Source: Cristatella mucedo (Eukaryota > Bryozoa > Phylactolaemata > Cristatellidae). From it: a stretch of 64,000 nucleotides of DNA. The position numbers and the translations under genes are program-made. Under the pieces are notes generated by a model. That model saw nothing but the letters and a program-made list of their open reading frames with translations. It made no database searches and was not told the origin of the DNA. Each line of letters starts with the position of its first letter. The stretch's first letter is position 1. Shown here in pieces: positions 46,037 to 56,846 of the stretch. The stretch lies in NCBI GenBank assembly GCA_009760855.2, contig WPIO01000061.1, forward strand, positions 248,001 through 312,000, given 5' to 3'.

Positions 46037-49000
46037 CAGCAGCAACAGCAGCAGCAGTAGCAACCAGACCGAAGCAGCAGCGTCACCTGAGCGCTCGCTA
46101 CTCACGGTTGGCGAGCTGCTTATCCTTGAGCTGCTTTTCGCGGGCGATGAGCTCGGCGGCTTTTCGATCCAGCTCCTGCGAACGAAATCGCACGTGATAG
46201 CCTCGTAGCACGGACGGCAGCGGCGACCAATCGCTTCGAATTGCGACCGATTGCAAGCGGCATGCAGCCGACCATCGTCACAAATGGCAGGCAGACGACC
46301 TTGACTACGAAGCAGCTGGCAGCTCAGCACAATCGCAAGAAAAGGAGACATTGGAAACAGAGCCCAGAAAACGATAAAATGCGTGTGCATGCAGATGGTA
46401 CCGATTTAGCCACATCTCTGCTGATTCAGCCACATCGCACTGTGGCTTGATACGGGCCTCAAAACTAATGCGATGCATCTCGATCGTAAATCGACAAACT
46501 CACAAGGACCAAGTGTGAATGTTGAGCAGGAGAGTTTTCTAGTAAGCATTCATAGCCTAAGCAGCTTTTGATGCCGCTGCCACGCCCACCAGCCACCTAT
46601 ATAGAACCTACCTGTTGCCTCAGCACAAAGTCATCTGAAGCACTGCTGACAGCTGGCACTGCTGGCTTTGGTAATGGCAGCAGCGGAGGCTCGTAAGGTG
46701 GCAGAGCAGCAGACGAAGCAAGCGCCGGGGTCGACAAAATCGACTGTCGAGGTGGCGAAGGGGGTCGAACTTTGGATACTGCATTTGAAGAAGCTTGCTG
46801 CAAATGGGTGAAACGACACAAGCTGCAGTCGCACTCTCAGCAACGCTAGAGGAGACCGGGCTCCGACACGGGAAGGCCAAGGTCAGTGCAGCCTTAGCCA
46901 GCAGAAATGACACCAAGGCGCTAATTGCAGCTCCACCTTATGCTGGTATGCAGCTGACACTCACTGTGCAGATCGTAGCCTGAACACCCAGCCGCCATGC
47001 TATCTATAGCTTCAAAACAAGACTAGGCGACGGAGGCACCGCCGTACAGGAGGTGGGCCCTGATTTTGGCAATATTTGTTCGTTAACTGAAAGCAGGCCA
47101 ACATTACAGCAAAGCAAAGTGTGCTCATCTGACGACAACGATGTCTTGTTGTATTAGCTACGCCAACTTTCGGGTGATACTATAGTTGCCAGATGCTATT
47201 AGGTTAATCTTGGCATCGTTAAGCTTCAGGGTGTTTGTCGACATCCAAATACAAACGTTGTCGATGTAGGATGATCAGGGAACCAAGAGAGTCAGATAAG
47301 GAGCAAGGCTAGCAAGGGGTTGCAAGATAGATAGATAGAGCTGGGTGTAATCTGCATAGAATTGAAAGCATATCTTGTTTAGCAATGACATTGCCACAAA
47401 GAAAGTATAGGCAGTAAAACGAAGGAGTCAAGCCCAAACCCTTAAGTTCCCCATACACTTTAAGGGCCCACTAAATGACGGACGACAGTTTACATGTTCA
47501 CTCATATAGAAATATGAGCGTACTGAATATGCTAGGAAATGACAGTTAGGTGAGATCATTAGCAATTTCAAACTCATAACCATTGGGAACCGGATATGCC
47601 ATAATCTACTATTAGAAGCTTATGAAAGGCAGCCCACAGCAATCGTCAGTAGCACTTTGTGCTTTGTCCAGTGCACATGTGGCCACCTTCGTTTGCGGAC
47701 TATACAGCCACGCCTTAATCACATTAACTTATTATTAAGGTATGGGCGTCCTCGATTGCTGCCGTGCAATGCTCGCGGCATCGGCGTACTTGCGCGTACG
47801 ACGACTTTGCATGCCAATCAGCAAACATGCTCCACCGGTATCCATCAGGCGTTTGCAAGGACTAGCATACCTACCCGGGCTGCATTTGAAGAAAGGACTT
47901 TAGTTCCTGTGTTTGTGAGAAAGGCATTAGTTCCAGAGCACTGTGTTCGTAATATTGTGCAATATACACGGCAGATAGCCCCGCTGCTGCATGGCGACTT
48001 TTAAAACGACTGGGAGCCGTGCATAAGGCGTCGCTTCAAGGGAGGTATTCTATTCTACCACTGCCCGGTTGGGGGAGGTGAGGCATGAGCTGCTGCGGCA
48101 CATGCTTCTGCAGTGCGGTGCAGTGCACCGTGCGAGGCACACACGGGCAGCGAATGGTTAAATCAGCAGTGCACCGTGCAGCAGAAAGAACATCCCTGCA
48201 AGAATGGGATCAAAAGCTCCAAGGGTCAAGGGAGTAGAGTTCAGAGCTCAGCACAAGGCTCCAGGCTGCACTGGCGACACTGCCTACTACCCCATGAGCA
48301 CGAACGCTTCTGCAGCCAGCTACGACCACCGTGCAAGGTCCTGCAGCATGGGCGCCTACCGCAGCACAGCTAGCCCCCAGCTCCTCAAGAGAAGCGCTCG
48401 ACAGGAACTGGCTCGATGGTGGCTTGATGTTCTGCACCGCAGAAGCCCTCTCCCCATTAGAAATAGGGGCTAATAGGAGCTCAGGGTGGCAGCTCGCGAT
48501 GGCAGACAGCAGCAAACTCTACCAACGCTACCCCGCGGGATCAGCGCTGGTGCAGCTGCGGCGGCACCGACATGCACATGGCAAGCGCCATGCGCACCAG
48601 AGCTCTGACTTGTGGAGCACACAGGCACCACGGAGGTGATGAGATGAGATGAGGGGCCGGGCAAGCACTTACGTTAACAGGCTCGACTGCAAAAGGATTA
48701 TAGTCGGCTGAATACAGCTGCTTTTTGGATGATGCACTCTGCAATGAAGACAAACTCCTAGATGCCATTCCAGGGGGATGTGGGCATGGATCACCGAGCC
48801 TCGGCAGCGTACCGATTTAAAGCGTTCAGCAATGGCATACCGGTGCAGCATTCATCGATTCTGCCGGCTTCAAAAAACACAGCCCGGTGATATATAATCA
48901 CTGGGAACGATGATAAAACGGTGAAAATCTGAGACACGAAGCGAGCAAGAGGAAAGAAGTTGGGAGAAAGAGGAGACAGACAGACAGAGAGAGACATAGA

Positions 49001-50412
49001 GAGAGAGACAGACAGACAGACCGACAGACAGACAGTGGAACACAGAGGCAGAGGAAGAGGTAGACCGAGACAAGAGAGACAAGAGAGATAAGAGACAGAC
49101 AGACGCAAGAGATAAGAGACAGACAGAGACAGAGGCAAGAGAGATACCGGACGTAGACAGACAGACAGAGAGACAGAGATTGACGGACAAAGGCAGGAGC
49201 ACACAGTCAAATTGCTTAGGCTGCAGAAGCGCATGCCATGCAAGGAACTCCTACAAACCCATTAGCATTTCATACTTTCGGTTGGTAAAAGACCACGTGA
49301 CAGGCCTTGTGGGACAACCGAGTGGTTCCTTGCATCACGTGATCGTGATAAGACAGCTGCTCTGCTATAGCAGTCCTCAGGTTTAGGACATCTAGCGAAT
49401 GACCATGCAGTGCACCGGATATCCTATGATTCATGACAGGCATTCATCGTAGCGGCCAGGGAAAATGGACGGACGGTGACACAGCATCATGGCTAGTGCA
49501 CGCGCGCCGCCCCCCCCAAGCTCTAGACAATGCAACTCCTGGCACGTGGCATACCAACCAGGTCACGGGAGACGCCCACAAGAAACGACTGAAGGTCGAC
49601 AAAGCCATTCGAGAGCCGGATCTTGGGCCAATGCGCTTGCTTAGGGCGTCGGCGAACTGGCTTCGTGCGGGCTGGACGGCGGGATCGCGGAGGCGTTCGG
49701 AGAGGTTCGCGGAGGCGGCCAGCAACTCGAGCGGTCGGGTGTTCCGAGAGAGGCTACCGACGAACGGGCTAACCGAAAGCGCCGGCTGGCTTCAATAAGC
49801 ACGCCGGATCTTCGAGGCCAGCGACGGCGTCGAGCGCGTCGCGTCGCGAGCCAGCCAGCCAGCGCTTCGCGGCTGCGCGCGTGGCCCAATGCGCGGCGAG
49901 CCCTGTCTGCAGCCGTCGATATGCGAACGAACGCAATGACGACTGAGCGAAGTCGCTACACGCCGGCAGCTGGCTCGGCCGAGCGAGACTGCTAGTACAC
50001 TGCTAAGCCTGACAGCGCACCGTGCTATCGGCGCGCTACCTGAAGTCACGTGCGAAATCTACCGAGGACCTCTGCCCAAAGCAAAGGAGAGCCCCCAACC
50101 CCCCCCCCCGGTTGACCCCGTTCGATCCTAGTCGTGACAGCGAGCGGCGCAAAAGAAAAGCGCGAGAGAGGATGCGAGCGTAACGGGTCAGCACCAACTG
50201 AGACGCGCTGAACGCCAAAGAATCTAGCGGTCGCATACGGCCTTCGCTGCCTGCTACTGTCAGTATCAATACGGACCGTGCGCTCGAGGGCAAAGGGTAC
50301 GGTGCGCTCACTAATCCCCTCCGCGTCTCATGCAGTAGGCAGGTTTCACGCGTCGTACCGATAAAGGACTGCTTTCGTCCGGGTTTCCAAACGGATTCTT
50401 GCCCTGCGACAT
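37376..50412 (-). CDS. SCAMP: Secretory carrier-associated membrane protein, 9 coding exons
   Basis: Minus-strand join: 50412-50359, 48738-48673, 46797-46612, 46175-46106, 42321-42196, 42061-41878, 41362-41261, 40699-40573, 37543-37376, giving 1083 nt and 360 aa. All nine exons join in frame through GT-AG introns. Domains in order: NPF motifs at residues 6-8 and 32-34 (endocytic EH-domain ligands); a proline-rich stretch (41-102); a charged coiled coil ending KQLAN (about 100-125); NNWPPLP (129-135); four hydrophobic segments (about 163-182, 196-218, 234-257, 275-302); the cytosolic [11 protein letters not shown] loop (219-229), the E-peptide region implicated in exocytosis; and a tail with [12 protein letters not shown]. 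SCAMPs are tetraspan proteins of post-Golgi and recycling vesicles. Length matches the long-tailed SCAMP1-3 type (about 330-350 aa). Introns hold LINE, SINE and GA repeats. Confidence 0.95.
37915..39565 (+). mobile_element. L2 LINE, 1.65 kb, in SCAMP intron 8
   Basis: Sense L2 (opposite to SCAMP) from the linker through LSNYHPVS, a frameshifted RT ([10 protein letters not shown]; the palm lacks the DTQLYL segment), [12 protein letters not shown] and the C-terminus to AAAGTGCCCAGAAAGAGATT and a TATTATTATG tail. Confidence 0.9.
39566..40572 (-). other. SCAMP intron 8, remaining part
   Basis: No recognised element apart from the (CT)n tract; several short unlinked frames. Confidence 0.5.
40259..40286. 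repeat. (CT)n microsatellite in SCAMP intron 8
   Basis: Thirteen CT units in a pyrimidine-rich stretch. Confidence 0.9.
40573..40699 (-). CDS. SCAMP: SCAMP coding exon 8
   Basis: Acceptor CGTGCAG, donor GTGAGC. Encodes GWISAFTML, corresponding to the family's GWISSL/GWIAAL, and membrane segment 4 ending ALFIK. Confidence 0.93.
41261..41362 (-). CDS. SCAMP: SCAMP coding exon 7
   Basis: Acceptor TCTGCAG, donor GTAAGT. Encodes [16 protein letters not shown], equivalent to the FFVFFFVFFCQI of membrane segment 3, with the following luminal loop. Confidence 0.93.
41878..42061 (-). CDS. SCAMP: SCAMP coding exon 6
   Basis: Acceptor ATTCAG, donor GTGAGC. Covers membrane segments 1 and 2 and the [10 protein letters not shown] loop. 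Confidence 0.95.
42196..42321 (-). CDS. SCAMP: SCAMP coding exon 5
   Basis: Acceptor CCGCCAG, donor GTGAGT. Encodes [18 protein letters not shown] and the amphipathic stretch ending YYLWI at the first membrane segment. NNWPPLP and PCFYQ are diagnostic for SCAMPs. Confidence 0.95.
42515..42625 (+). mobile_element. tRNA-derived SINE, left half
   Basis: Has an intact A box TGGTACATTAG (42524-42534) and B box GGTTCGAATCC (42575-42585). Broken by an antisense L2 after GATGGTAATA; the right half is at 43073-43140. Confidence 0.88.
42626..43072 (-). mobile_element. L2 LINE 3' end inserted in the SINE
   Basis: Antisense, beginning CGAATAATAATAATAATATA and ending in the GGCAGGCTGGAGCCAGAGAATGA region. 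Flanked by AATA on both sides, a possible short target duplication. Confidence 0.88.
43073..43140 (+). mobile_element. tRNA-derived SINE, right half
   Basis: AGCCGTAAAGGCTCTTCTGTC through GGCGGTTGAATCAGCTAGTATTTA, continuing exactly where 42625 stops. Confidence 0.85.
43178..44248 (-). mobile_element. L2 LINE 3' half, best preserved C-terminus
   Basis: Antisense. An uninterrupted frame (291 codons, 43404-44279, its first few residues lying in the adjacent LINE-B) covers [90 protein letters not shown] and [10 protein letters not shown]. Upstream, RT is cut by a LINE-B and resumes at 44931. Confidence 0.93.
44249..44930 (-). mobile_element. LINE-B inserted in the L2 RT domain
   Basis: Antisense LINE-B encoding [16 protein letters not shown] and [15 protein letters not shown] with a complete 3' end. 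Its junctions fall inside the Y-A-D-D-T-Q-L | Y-L-C-F codons of the L2. Confidence 0.92.
44931..45090 (-). mobile_element. L2 LINE RT segment (continuation)
   Basis: Encodes [19 protein letters not shown] then [10 protein letters not shown] (canonical FHFYADDTQL), followed upstream by sequence that leaves the L2 consensus near 45085. Confidence 0.88.
45801..46037. repeat. (GA)n array in SCAMP intron 4
   Basis: GA and GGGAGA units including an imperfect duplication around GATGGAAAAAGAGAAGAGA (about 45830 and 45882). Ends about 70 bp from the donor of SCAMP exon 4; on the gene strand it is a long CT tract just inside the intron. Confidence 0.95.
46106..46175 (-). CDS. SCAMP: SCAMP coding exon 4
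   Basis: Acceptor TTCGCAG, donor GTGAGT, phase 0 in and 1 out. Encodes [17 protein letters not shown], the family coiled coil (ELERKAAELDRRERE in vertebrates). Confidence 0.92.
46515..46575 (-). mobile_element. LINE-B terminal scrap, SCAMP intron 3
   Basis: GTTGAGCAGGAGAGTTTTCTAG then CATAGCCTAAGCAGCTTTTG. Confidence 0.6.
46612..46797 (-). CDS. SCAMP: SCAMP coding exon 3
   Basis: Acceptor TTTGCAG, donor GTAGGT, phase 0, 62 codons. Encodes the proline/serine/alanine-rich cytosolic linker, ending DDFVLRQQ where the coiled coil begins. A second AG 19 nt downstream would shift the frame. Confidence 0.85.
47165..47465 (-). mobile_element. L2-like LINE RT fragment, diverged
   Basis: Antisense; aligns by eye to the RT palm ('Y-T-Q-L-Y' near 47340) and FVGxxNxLKLNDA-type thumb. 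Lies in SCAMP intron 2. Confidence 0.55.
47466..48672 (-). other. SCAMP intron 2, remaining part
   Basis: GC-rich between 48060 and 48660 with several overlapping frames on both strands. None is needed to complete SCAMP, because exons 2 and 3 join in phase. Confidence 0.5.
48673..48738 (-). CDS. SCAMP: SCAMP coding exon 2
   Basis: Acceptor ATTGCAG, donor GTAAGT, phase 0 at both ends, 22 codons. Carries DYNPF, the second NPF motif, which corresponds to EYNPF in vertebrate SCAMP1. Confidence 0.9.
48965..49195. repeat. (GACA)n/(GA)n composite microsatellite
   Basis: GACAGACA and GAGACAAGAGAGATAAGAGACA units in SCAMP intron 1. Confidence 0.95.
50359..50412 (-). CDS. SCAMP: SCAMP coding exon 1
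   Basis: Eighteen codons starting [10 protein letters not shown]; the NPF sits at the position of the first NPF in SCAMP1-3. Donor GTACGA, phase 0. The ATG at 50412 is the only one that joins in frame with an N-terminal NPF. Confidence 0.85.
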
Positions 50413-50504
50413 TGCAGTAGCAGCTTCAGCTAGGGGCTAGGTACAACTTCCTCCCGAGATTAGCGGCGACCAGTACTCCTGGCGACCTTGACCTGGAAAG
50501 CGGC

Positions 50505-50513
50505 GGGGCGGGG
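50505..50513. promoter_or_regulatory. GC box upstream of SCAMP
   Basis: GGGGCGGGG lies 93 nt upstream of the SCAMP start codon inside CpG-rich sequence, as expected for a TATA-less housekeeping promoter. Function is inferred. Confidence 0.45.
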
Positions 50514-51119
50514 ATTAAAGATAACATCCGGTCACCTCGCGCGTCCTCGTGCTGGTGTTCATTCACGCTGGCTAGCGCTGGCTAGCCTCGCGAGGGTAGA
50601 CGGGAGGGCACCAGGAGCCTCTATGTCGAAGCTCGCCAGTTTTCTGGCCACATTTGGTAAAGTTTTCCCATAGCAAAGTGACTCTTTACCTGTCAAGCTA
50701 ATGTCAATCTATTATTTACCATCTATCGATTGGGTTCCGCAGTGCAGCAGCGCTGCGAGCGCGCAGGTCTGCCGGGCGTGCGGGGCTCCTCGCTTGCACG
50801 TGCATCCGGTCGCTGGGTCCAGCTGGGCTGCACCGCTGCACCAGCTCCTCGGTATCTATCCTGTGACCCCGGCCGGTAAGCTGCTGCAGCCCAAGTAACG
50901 GCTACTGCGGCTTTCTTCCGGCAGGGGTCACAACTCCGGCTTTCTTCCGGCAGGATGCCGGGAGGGCGGGTCGCGCAGCCACCGATAATCTAATGGACTA
51001 GCAGTAATGAGAAGTGCTTTATTCGCCCAGCAGGTTAGCTCTGAAAGTGGTGAGAGGGTCCTGGGAAAGCTATACCGGATACGGAGCTTGAAGCCAATGA
51101 TTATAGTGTGTACCAGGAG

Positions 51120-51340
51120 TGCTCAAGGGTATCGAGCGTACGGAATAGAGATACATATTGGATGGCGTGCGAGAATGGCAGTTCAGGCCGTGAGCTAGAG
51201 GGATGGCATAGGCTGCGTGCGGCTAAGGTGTCTGGCTCAGCCAAGCGCCACTGGTGGTCAAAAGCATGTGCCGGCGGACCACAAGCCTCTTAGTCGATGG
51301 TTTGACGTAGCCCACGAGACCAATAGCCAGCGACCGGAGA
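51120..51340. repeat. Dispersed repeat of about 200 bp, copy 1
   Basis: Shares AATAGAGATA, a GTGTCTGGCTCAGCCAAGC stretch and CGAGACCAATAGCCAG with 51780-51970. Confidence 0.6.
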
Positions 51341-51420
51341 GCGAATTACGAACTCGAAAAATAAGGAAAAGGACCGGTTTCAAATTGAGTCAGCGAGGTA
51401 GCCTGCGGCGATGGTTGCCA

Positions 51421-51422
<2 letters not shown>

Positions 51423-51466
<44 letters not shown>

Positions 51467-51592
51467 TACTTGATAAAGCGCCCTCAGAGAACTCAATCTA
51501 TTTCTAGGCGCTTCACATTTGCTGCAAAGGGAAGCACGATTGAACGGTGAGTAATATCATGCTTGATAAACATGAATAACATGGTTAGGTAC
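51423..51592 (-). mobile_element. L2 LINE 3' end
   Basis: (AAT)14 followed by GTACTTGATAAAGCGCCCTCAG, then the antisense 3' UTR to ATGAATAACATGGTTAGG. Confidence 0.92.
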
Positions 51593-51779
51593 GATTACGT
51601 ACGATTTGCCTACGCCTCGAACACTCAGCTCGCCGTGCTTGCAGACATCTAGGAATGCTGTTTGGCGACACGCGACACGCTCCATCGGGGCGCGGCTGTG
51701 CAGAGCATTAAAGAGCGATGGCTGCAGTCGAAGCAACCAGCCACCGTCAGTGTATTGGGAGCACTCAAACGCATCGCCC

Positions 51780-51970
51780 GCCGCATAAAATAGAGATATG
51801 GCTGCACACAAGCGAGGGAGAGCTCGTGCTTAGCGATAAAAGGGACGGCCTAGATGCAATGGCCTGTTCGTGGAAGTGTCGGGCTCAGCCAAGCTTCACT
51901 AAAAAGCAAAGGTAAGTGAGTGAGCCGCCGGCTCCTTAAATGACCGCGAGACCAATAGCCAGTCAGCCGA
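51780..51970. repeat. Dispersed repeat of about 200 bp, copy 2
   Basis: Second copy of the repeat at 51120-51340; the two lie on either side of an L2 end. Confidence 0.6.
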
Positions 51971-53324
51971 AAATGATAAGGAATAATTCAGGATGTTCAT
52001 GCATTTTTAATAAAGTCGACCAGGGGCAGGGGGAGTGGTCACGTGGTTCACGAATGGAAAGAACTGGCACGGAACCATGGCGTAGCAAAACGACAGCAGG
52101 TGAATGAAGAACTGGCGGAACCGTCGTGTAGTAAATCCAAAATCGAGCAATGCGACGGCCCGGCTCGCTTTTAAGTGGACTCGCTCTAATTACACCATTC
52201 ATCACGATAGCTTCCGTGCCGTTTCATGTTTTAACGCGCTAGGAGTCACATAAGGTCTATCGCTATAAACATAACGTCAGAGATACATGCAATACTCGGG
52301 CCTCACTGAGTCGAGCAATTATCACGCTGAGTAGATGCCCAAGATATGGCGAGACCAGAGAGTCATTAATATTCTTCCAGACACCGTAGGAGAATGGTTT
52401 CTGTCGAAGAACATGCTGACTCACTCTCAAGCGGTGAGCATATTTCGGTCTCGAGAAGTAACGGAATACATGACAAGTAACATATATGCATCGATAACAT
52501 TCTTGTAAGAAGCTGGTCCACTATAAAGGAACATGACCTCCACCCGAGGCAAGTTTTGGCTAAATGCTATGAGATTATCGTGTAAAGTTGTACCCAGGCT
52601 AGGTTCGGTTGGCTGGGACCATACGGCTGTAATAAGGGTCACCGGCTAGGCCGGGGTCGGACCTATGCATTGCTGGTTGTGTGGTGACGTGAGGTCACCA
52701 GGGCTCTTGGGTACGGGAAGTTGGCCAAGTAAGTCGTGGTGTTGGAGGCTCCCGGTCTCGCCGAGTTATGCACCTGGATTCGTGCAGGTGTGCTCCGGCG
52801 ATGCTGCCACGCACGCAAGGGAACGAGTACCCAAGGCCCGAGCGGACCTGGATAGCTCGCTCGTTGTTGACTTGTATGATCCGCGTTCCCCGTGTAGCGT
52901 GTTCGTGACCCCCCCCCGTGTGTTGGCGTCTTTCGGTACAAGCTTATGACTGTGGTAGTTGTCGACTCGGACTAGCCAAGCAGTTACTCAGCCAGCCGGG
53001 TTCTGGACGGCTGACGCTCCTACTGATGGATTCGGAGTCGGTACAACGACAGGACTGCAGGAGCCGACTGACCCCAACTAACACGTTTGTTCGTGCTTGC
53101 TGCGTCGTCTTGCGCCCCCATAGTGTACTCTGTTAAGGACCCTCCCTGTAGACTTGTTTAGTTACCCTGTTGTTATTGGCGCATGCGTTATTTTAAAGAG
53201 GTTTACCCGGACGACCGCTCGTCTTACCCTAGCTCTGCGGCATGGCGAGCGGCAGCGTGGCCAGAGTATGGCGGGTTTGGCGGGAAATAGCCTCTGACTC
53301 CTGGAACTCGGTTACAAAATATCT
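51971..53324. other. Stretch of uncertain nature
   Basis: Overlapping frames near 52663-52949 on both strands. Could be degraded LTR-element sequence given the Gypsy pol at 53505, but no LTR ends or gag motif are recognisable. Confidence 0.3.
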
Positions 53325-53498
53325 CCGGCTGCAACCCCACAAAGCCACACAGACCATGTGGGTGTAACGCAGGAGAGTTTTGTTAGAGCACTCACAGCCT
53401 AGGCGGCTTTCGGTAATCATTCGGTAGCCAACAGACTTCACCTCACGCAACCAAGATTAAGTGGGAAGCGTAACAGAATCAGGAGAGCAGTTGAGCAT
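53325..53498 (-). mobile_element. LINE-B 3' end
   Basis: Antisense: CAACCCCACAAAGCCACACAG, GTAACGCAGGAGAGTTTTGT, CTCACGCAACCAAGATTAAG. Confidence 0.85.
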
Positions 53499-53504
53499 TG
53501 GCCG

Positions 53505-54540
53505 TGAAGCAGATCAGTGCAAGTTTGACCAGACTAAAATTTCTTACCCAAACCATCTCTTATCGGCCGGGAGCACAAGGTCAGACCCCGCCCAGATGGA
53601 GGATATCAGATTTTACCTTGCCTTCATCAAAGGTCGATATCTTGCGGCTGTTACGGAAGGCTAATTGCTTGGCCAAGTTTCGCTCGCAGTTACAACGCTT
53701 GACGCAGGCAGACAACTCTTAGTGCTGGGAGACCAACCAAGCTCAAGCTATCGTTGACATTAAAAGCTTTGTGATAAATGCTCTTGTGCTGACTAGTAGG
53801 ACGTTAAGTTGCCCATTACACTGTTAGTAGATGCCTCTCAATATGGCTTCGGTGCAGTTGTGTTGGAAAACCGACAACCTTTCGCTTAAGCTACCCAAAC
53901 CTCTACTCCAGTAACAATATGCTCAAATAGAATAGAAGATGGTGGCTGTCCAATTTGGCCTGTTGAATGTTTTCATGTCTTTGGCAGAGCATTGCTGTGT
54001 AAAGTGACAATAAACGAGTAATTAGCGTCCTCAAGGAGCCCACGGCTGCAGTCCGTCCGCTATTGCAGGGGACGAGACTTTGGTGCGTGCCAATATCATT
54101 TCACTTTAGTCCATCAGGCCTGGTTGATAGATGGTTCAGCAGGGCCCCCATCCAAACGTCTGTAAGCAGACCATGAGTGGCAGCAGATTTAGGCAGATTG
54201 CAGCTCTTTTTCAGCCGACTGTAGTTGCATTTGATCATTGCAAAGCCTGTAGACGAGCAGCCGTGGTCGACACGTCACTTCAAGCGCTGCTTCTATTCCT
54301 TGCGACAAAGTGGTCAGACAGGCCAGGACAGCACCTGCTCATTGGAGGCCTTACTGGGGAGTTCGTCCTGTCTTTTTTTAACCCGTAATGGCTGACCTTC
54401 AAAGGCGAGCCTGTGTTCATTCCTCCGCGATTTCACCAGCAGGCTATGAAGCTCATACACGGAGGCCATTTTGGAATCGTCGAAACTATCGCGCTTGCCA
54501 AAACTTTGCTCTTCTGGCCAGGTTGCCTAAGCGATATCGA
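53505..54540 (+). mobile_element. Ty3/Gypsy pol remnant, RT end to integrase zinc finger
   Basis: Sense, with frameshifts. Ordered motifs: DQCKFDQTKISY and LLSAGSTRSDPAQMEDI, then FTLPSSKVDILRLL and ANCLAKF (RT thumb and connection); LLVDASQYGFGAVVLENRQP (RNase H start, near 53825); and PPRFHQQAMKLIHGGHFG with LLFWPGCLSDIEDL (integrase HHCC finger, 54413-54540). Interrupted at 54541 by an L2. Confidence 0.88.
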
Positions 54541-55286
54541 GGACTTGGTCACATCTAAGTTGGTCCATGCATTCGTGACATCCCGTCTGCACTTCTGCAA
54601 CTCACTGCTTACTGGCCTACCGGCATGTGCGATCAGGCGATTGCAGCTGGTGCTGAACTCTGCAGCTAGGCTTGTCTGTCGAGAGCTTCGCAGTTGCCAC
54701 ATTACATCACTTCTCGCCGACCTTCACTGGCTACCAGTCAAGCGGCGGATTGACTTCAAGGTTTTGTCGCTCACTTTTAGGTCACTTCATTCTTTGGCTC
54801 CGGCATATCTCTCAGATCTACTCCCCCACCAGGCCAAGCATCATACCACCCGCTTTTCGAGATCCAACAGTTTACCAATGCCTCGTACAAACCTCAAATC
54901 TTTTGGAGACCGTGCATTTAGTGCGAATGCTCCCAAAGCCTGGAACTCCCTCCCGACCTGCGTCAGAACACCTCCTGACCTGACCACATTTAAAAAGAAC
55001 TTAAAAACACACCTATTTAGGATAGCATTTAGTGGGTCCCTGTGATTGGTCCTTGATGTGCTTATGCGTGCTGACACTGTGCATGCTGCCACTAACCACA
55101 TTTGCATGCTGACCTTGTGCATGTCACACCTAACCATGTTATTCATTTTGTTTGTTTATCAAGCATGATTCTACTCACCATTCAATTGCATTTCCCTTTG
55201 CAGGAAATGTAAAGCGTCTAGAGAGAGATTGAGTTCTTTGAGAGTGCTTTATCACGTGCATTGTCATTATTATTATTATTATTATG
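54541..55286 (+). mobile_element. L2 LINE inserted in Gypsy integrase
   Basis: 5'-truncated at the TSKLVHAF codons. A continuous C-terminal frame (to 55045) includes [16 protein letters not shown] and FGDRAF, then the full 3' UTR and (ATT)6. It is fused in frame with the Gypsy zinc finger as a 210-codon frame from 54413, which is coincidental. Confidence 0.93.
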
Positions 55287-55289
55287 GTG

Positions 55290-55482
55290 GCCGCTCGCAG
55301 CAACCGTCTACAAAACCAAAGTGCCTACCCACCTATGACCAATATGGTGCACCGAGTCCCGAAATACCGTAACAGAAGCTGGCAGTTGACTTGTTCCACC
55401 TCGATCGAAGTGATCACATGCTGACAGTCAATGAAAACAGCAACTATCGATCTGTCGATTTATCGACAAACTATCAATAGTG
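55290..55482 (+). mobile_element. Ty3/Gypsy integrase core (continuation)
   Basis: QKLAVDLFHLD...DHMLTVNENSNY corresponds to the start of the integrase catalytic core, with the first catalytic Asp in VDLF, and ends at a stop near 55480. Confidence 0.8.
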
Positions 55483-56106
<624 letters not shown>

Positions 56107-56674
56107 AAACGAGTCGTCTGACAGAGCTCGGTGCTGCAGCTTCGGTAGTCGATACGAGACTACGCCTCGAGAGCACGAGAGTCAAACTTACGGCGACGAA
56201 CAGCTAAGTGCAATTTAGGCTGCGCGGTTGTGTTCTGTCGGCCACTCAGTTAGCTGCTCGTATCTTGAGGTGCTGCAGCGGTCCACCTTCGGGGTCGGGA
56301 CTATGGCTAGAGACGCAGGCGTGTGGTAGCTTATTTTAGTCGGGCTTCGGGAGTTCTCATGCAGTTAACTCCGTCGGTCCGGTTTTCGCAGCGTTAAGCG
56401 CTTGCGCCGGCGAGTAGCCATTACTAACAGGTCCACAATAAACTGTTGCTTTCGGCACCCAGTTGTGGCCGCTTGTGTTTTAACCGCGCTGCAGCAGCGC
56501 TGCACTACACCGTCCACCTGTAGAGAATCAGGGGACGAGCTTCTGAGCGGCTACACGAGGTGCGGAGCGAGCAGATTCAGAGAATGCAGGTGCTATTGGG
56601 ACGCCGGGCAGAGCGGTCGTGTGCTGGCCCCATTACGTGTGTTCGTGCGAAGAAACGTCTCCTGGAGCTCGCTA

Positions 56675-56832
56675 CGGTCCGTGAGGTTAGCTCACTCATC
56701 ACGGCCAAGGTCTCGGATTCGAGTCCTGCAGTGGACGATTCTTTAATTGCCAACTGCAAGTGGGGATGAGAGCCCTTAAGGCTCTTCGGCCGCTTTACAA
56801 ACGATGGTGTTAAATCGGCTAATATTTATTGA
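56675..56832 (+). mobile_element. tRNA-derived SINE, diverged
   Basis: CGGATTCGAGTCCTGCAGTGG (B box region), CAACTGCAAGTGGGGATGAGAG core, AAGGCTCTTCGGCCGCTTTAC and a GTTAAATCGGCTAATATTTATT tail. Confidence 0.75.
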
Positions 56833-56846
56833 TCTATTTCGTGTCG

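Noticed and set aside
45704-46390. 228-codon minus frame and 160-codon plus frame
   Set aside because: Both span the (GA)n array; the minus frame includes SCAMP exon 4 bases but in the wrong register.
50701-50898. 65-codon frame with a Cys-x2-Cys and His-x-His pattern
   Set aside because: No family match, and GC-rich promoter-flank sequence easily gives such frames.
54413-55045. 210-codon frame as a single new protein
   Set aside because: It is a junction of Gypsy integrase finger and L2 ORF2 C-terminus produced by insertion, not a gene.
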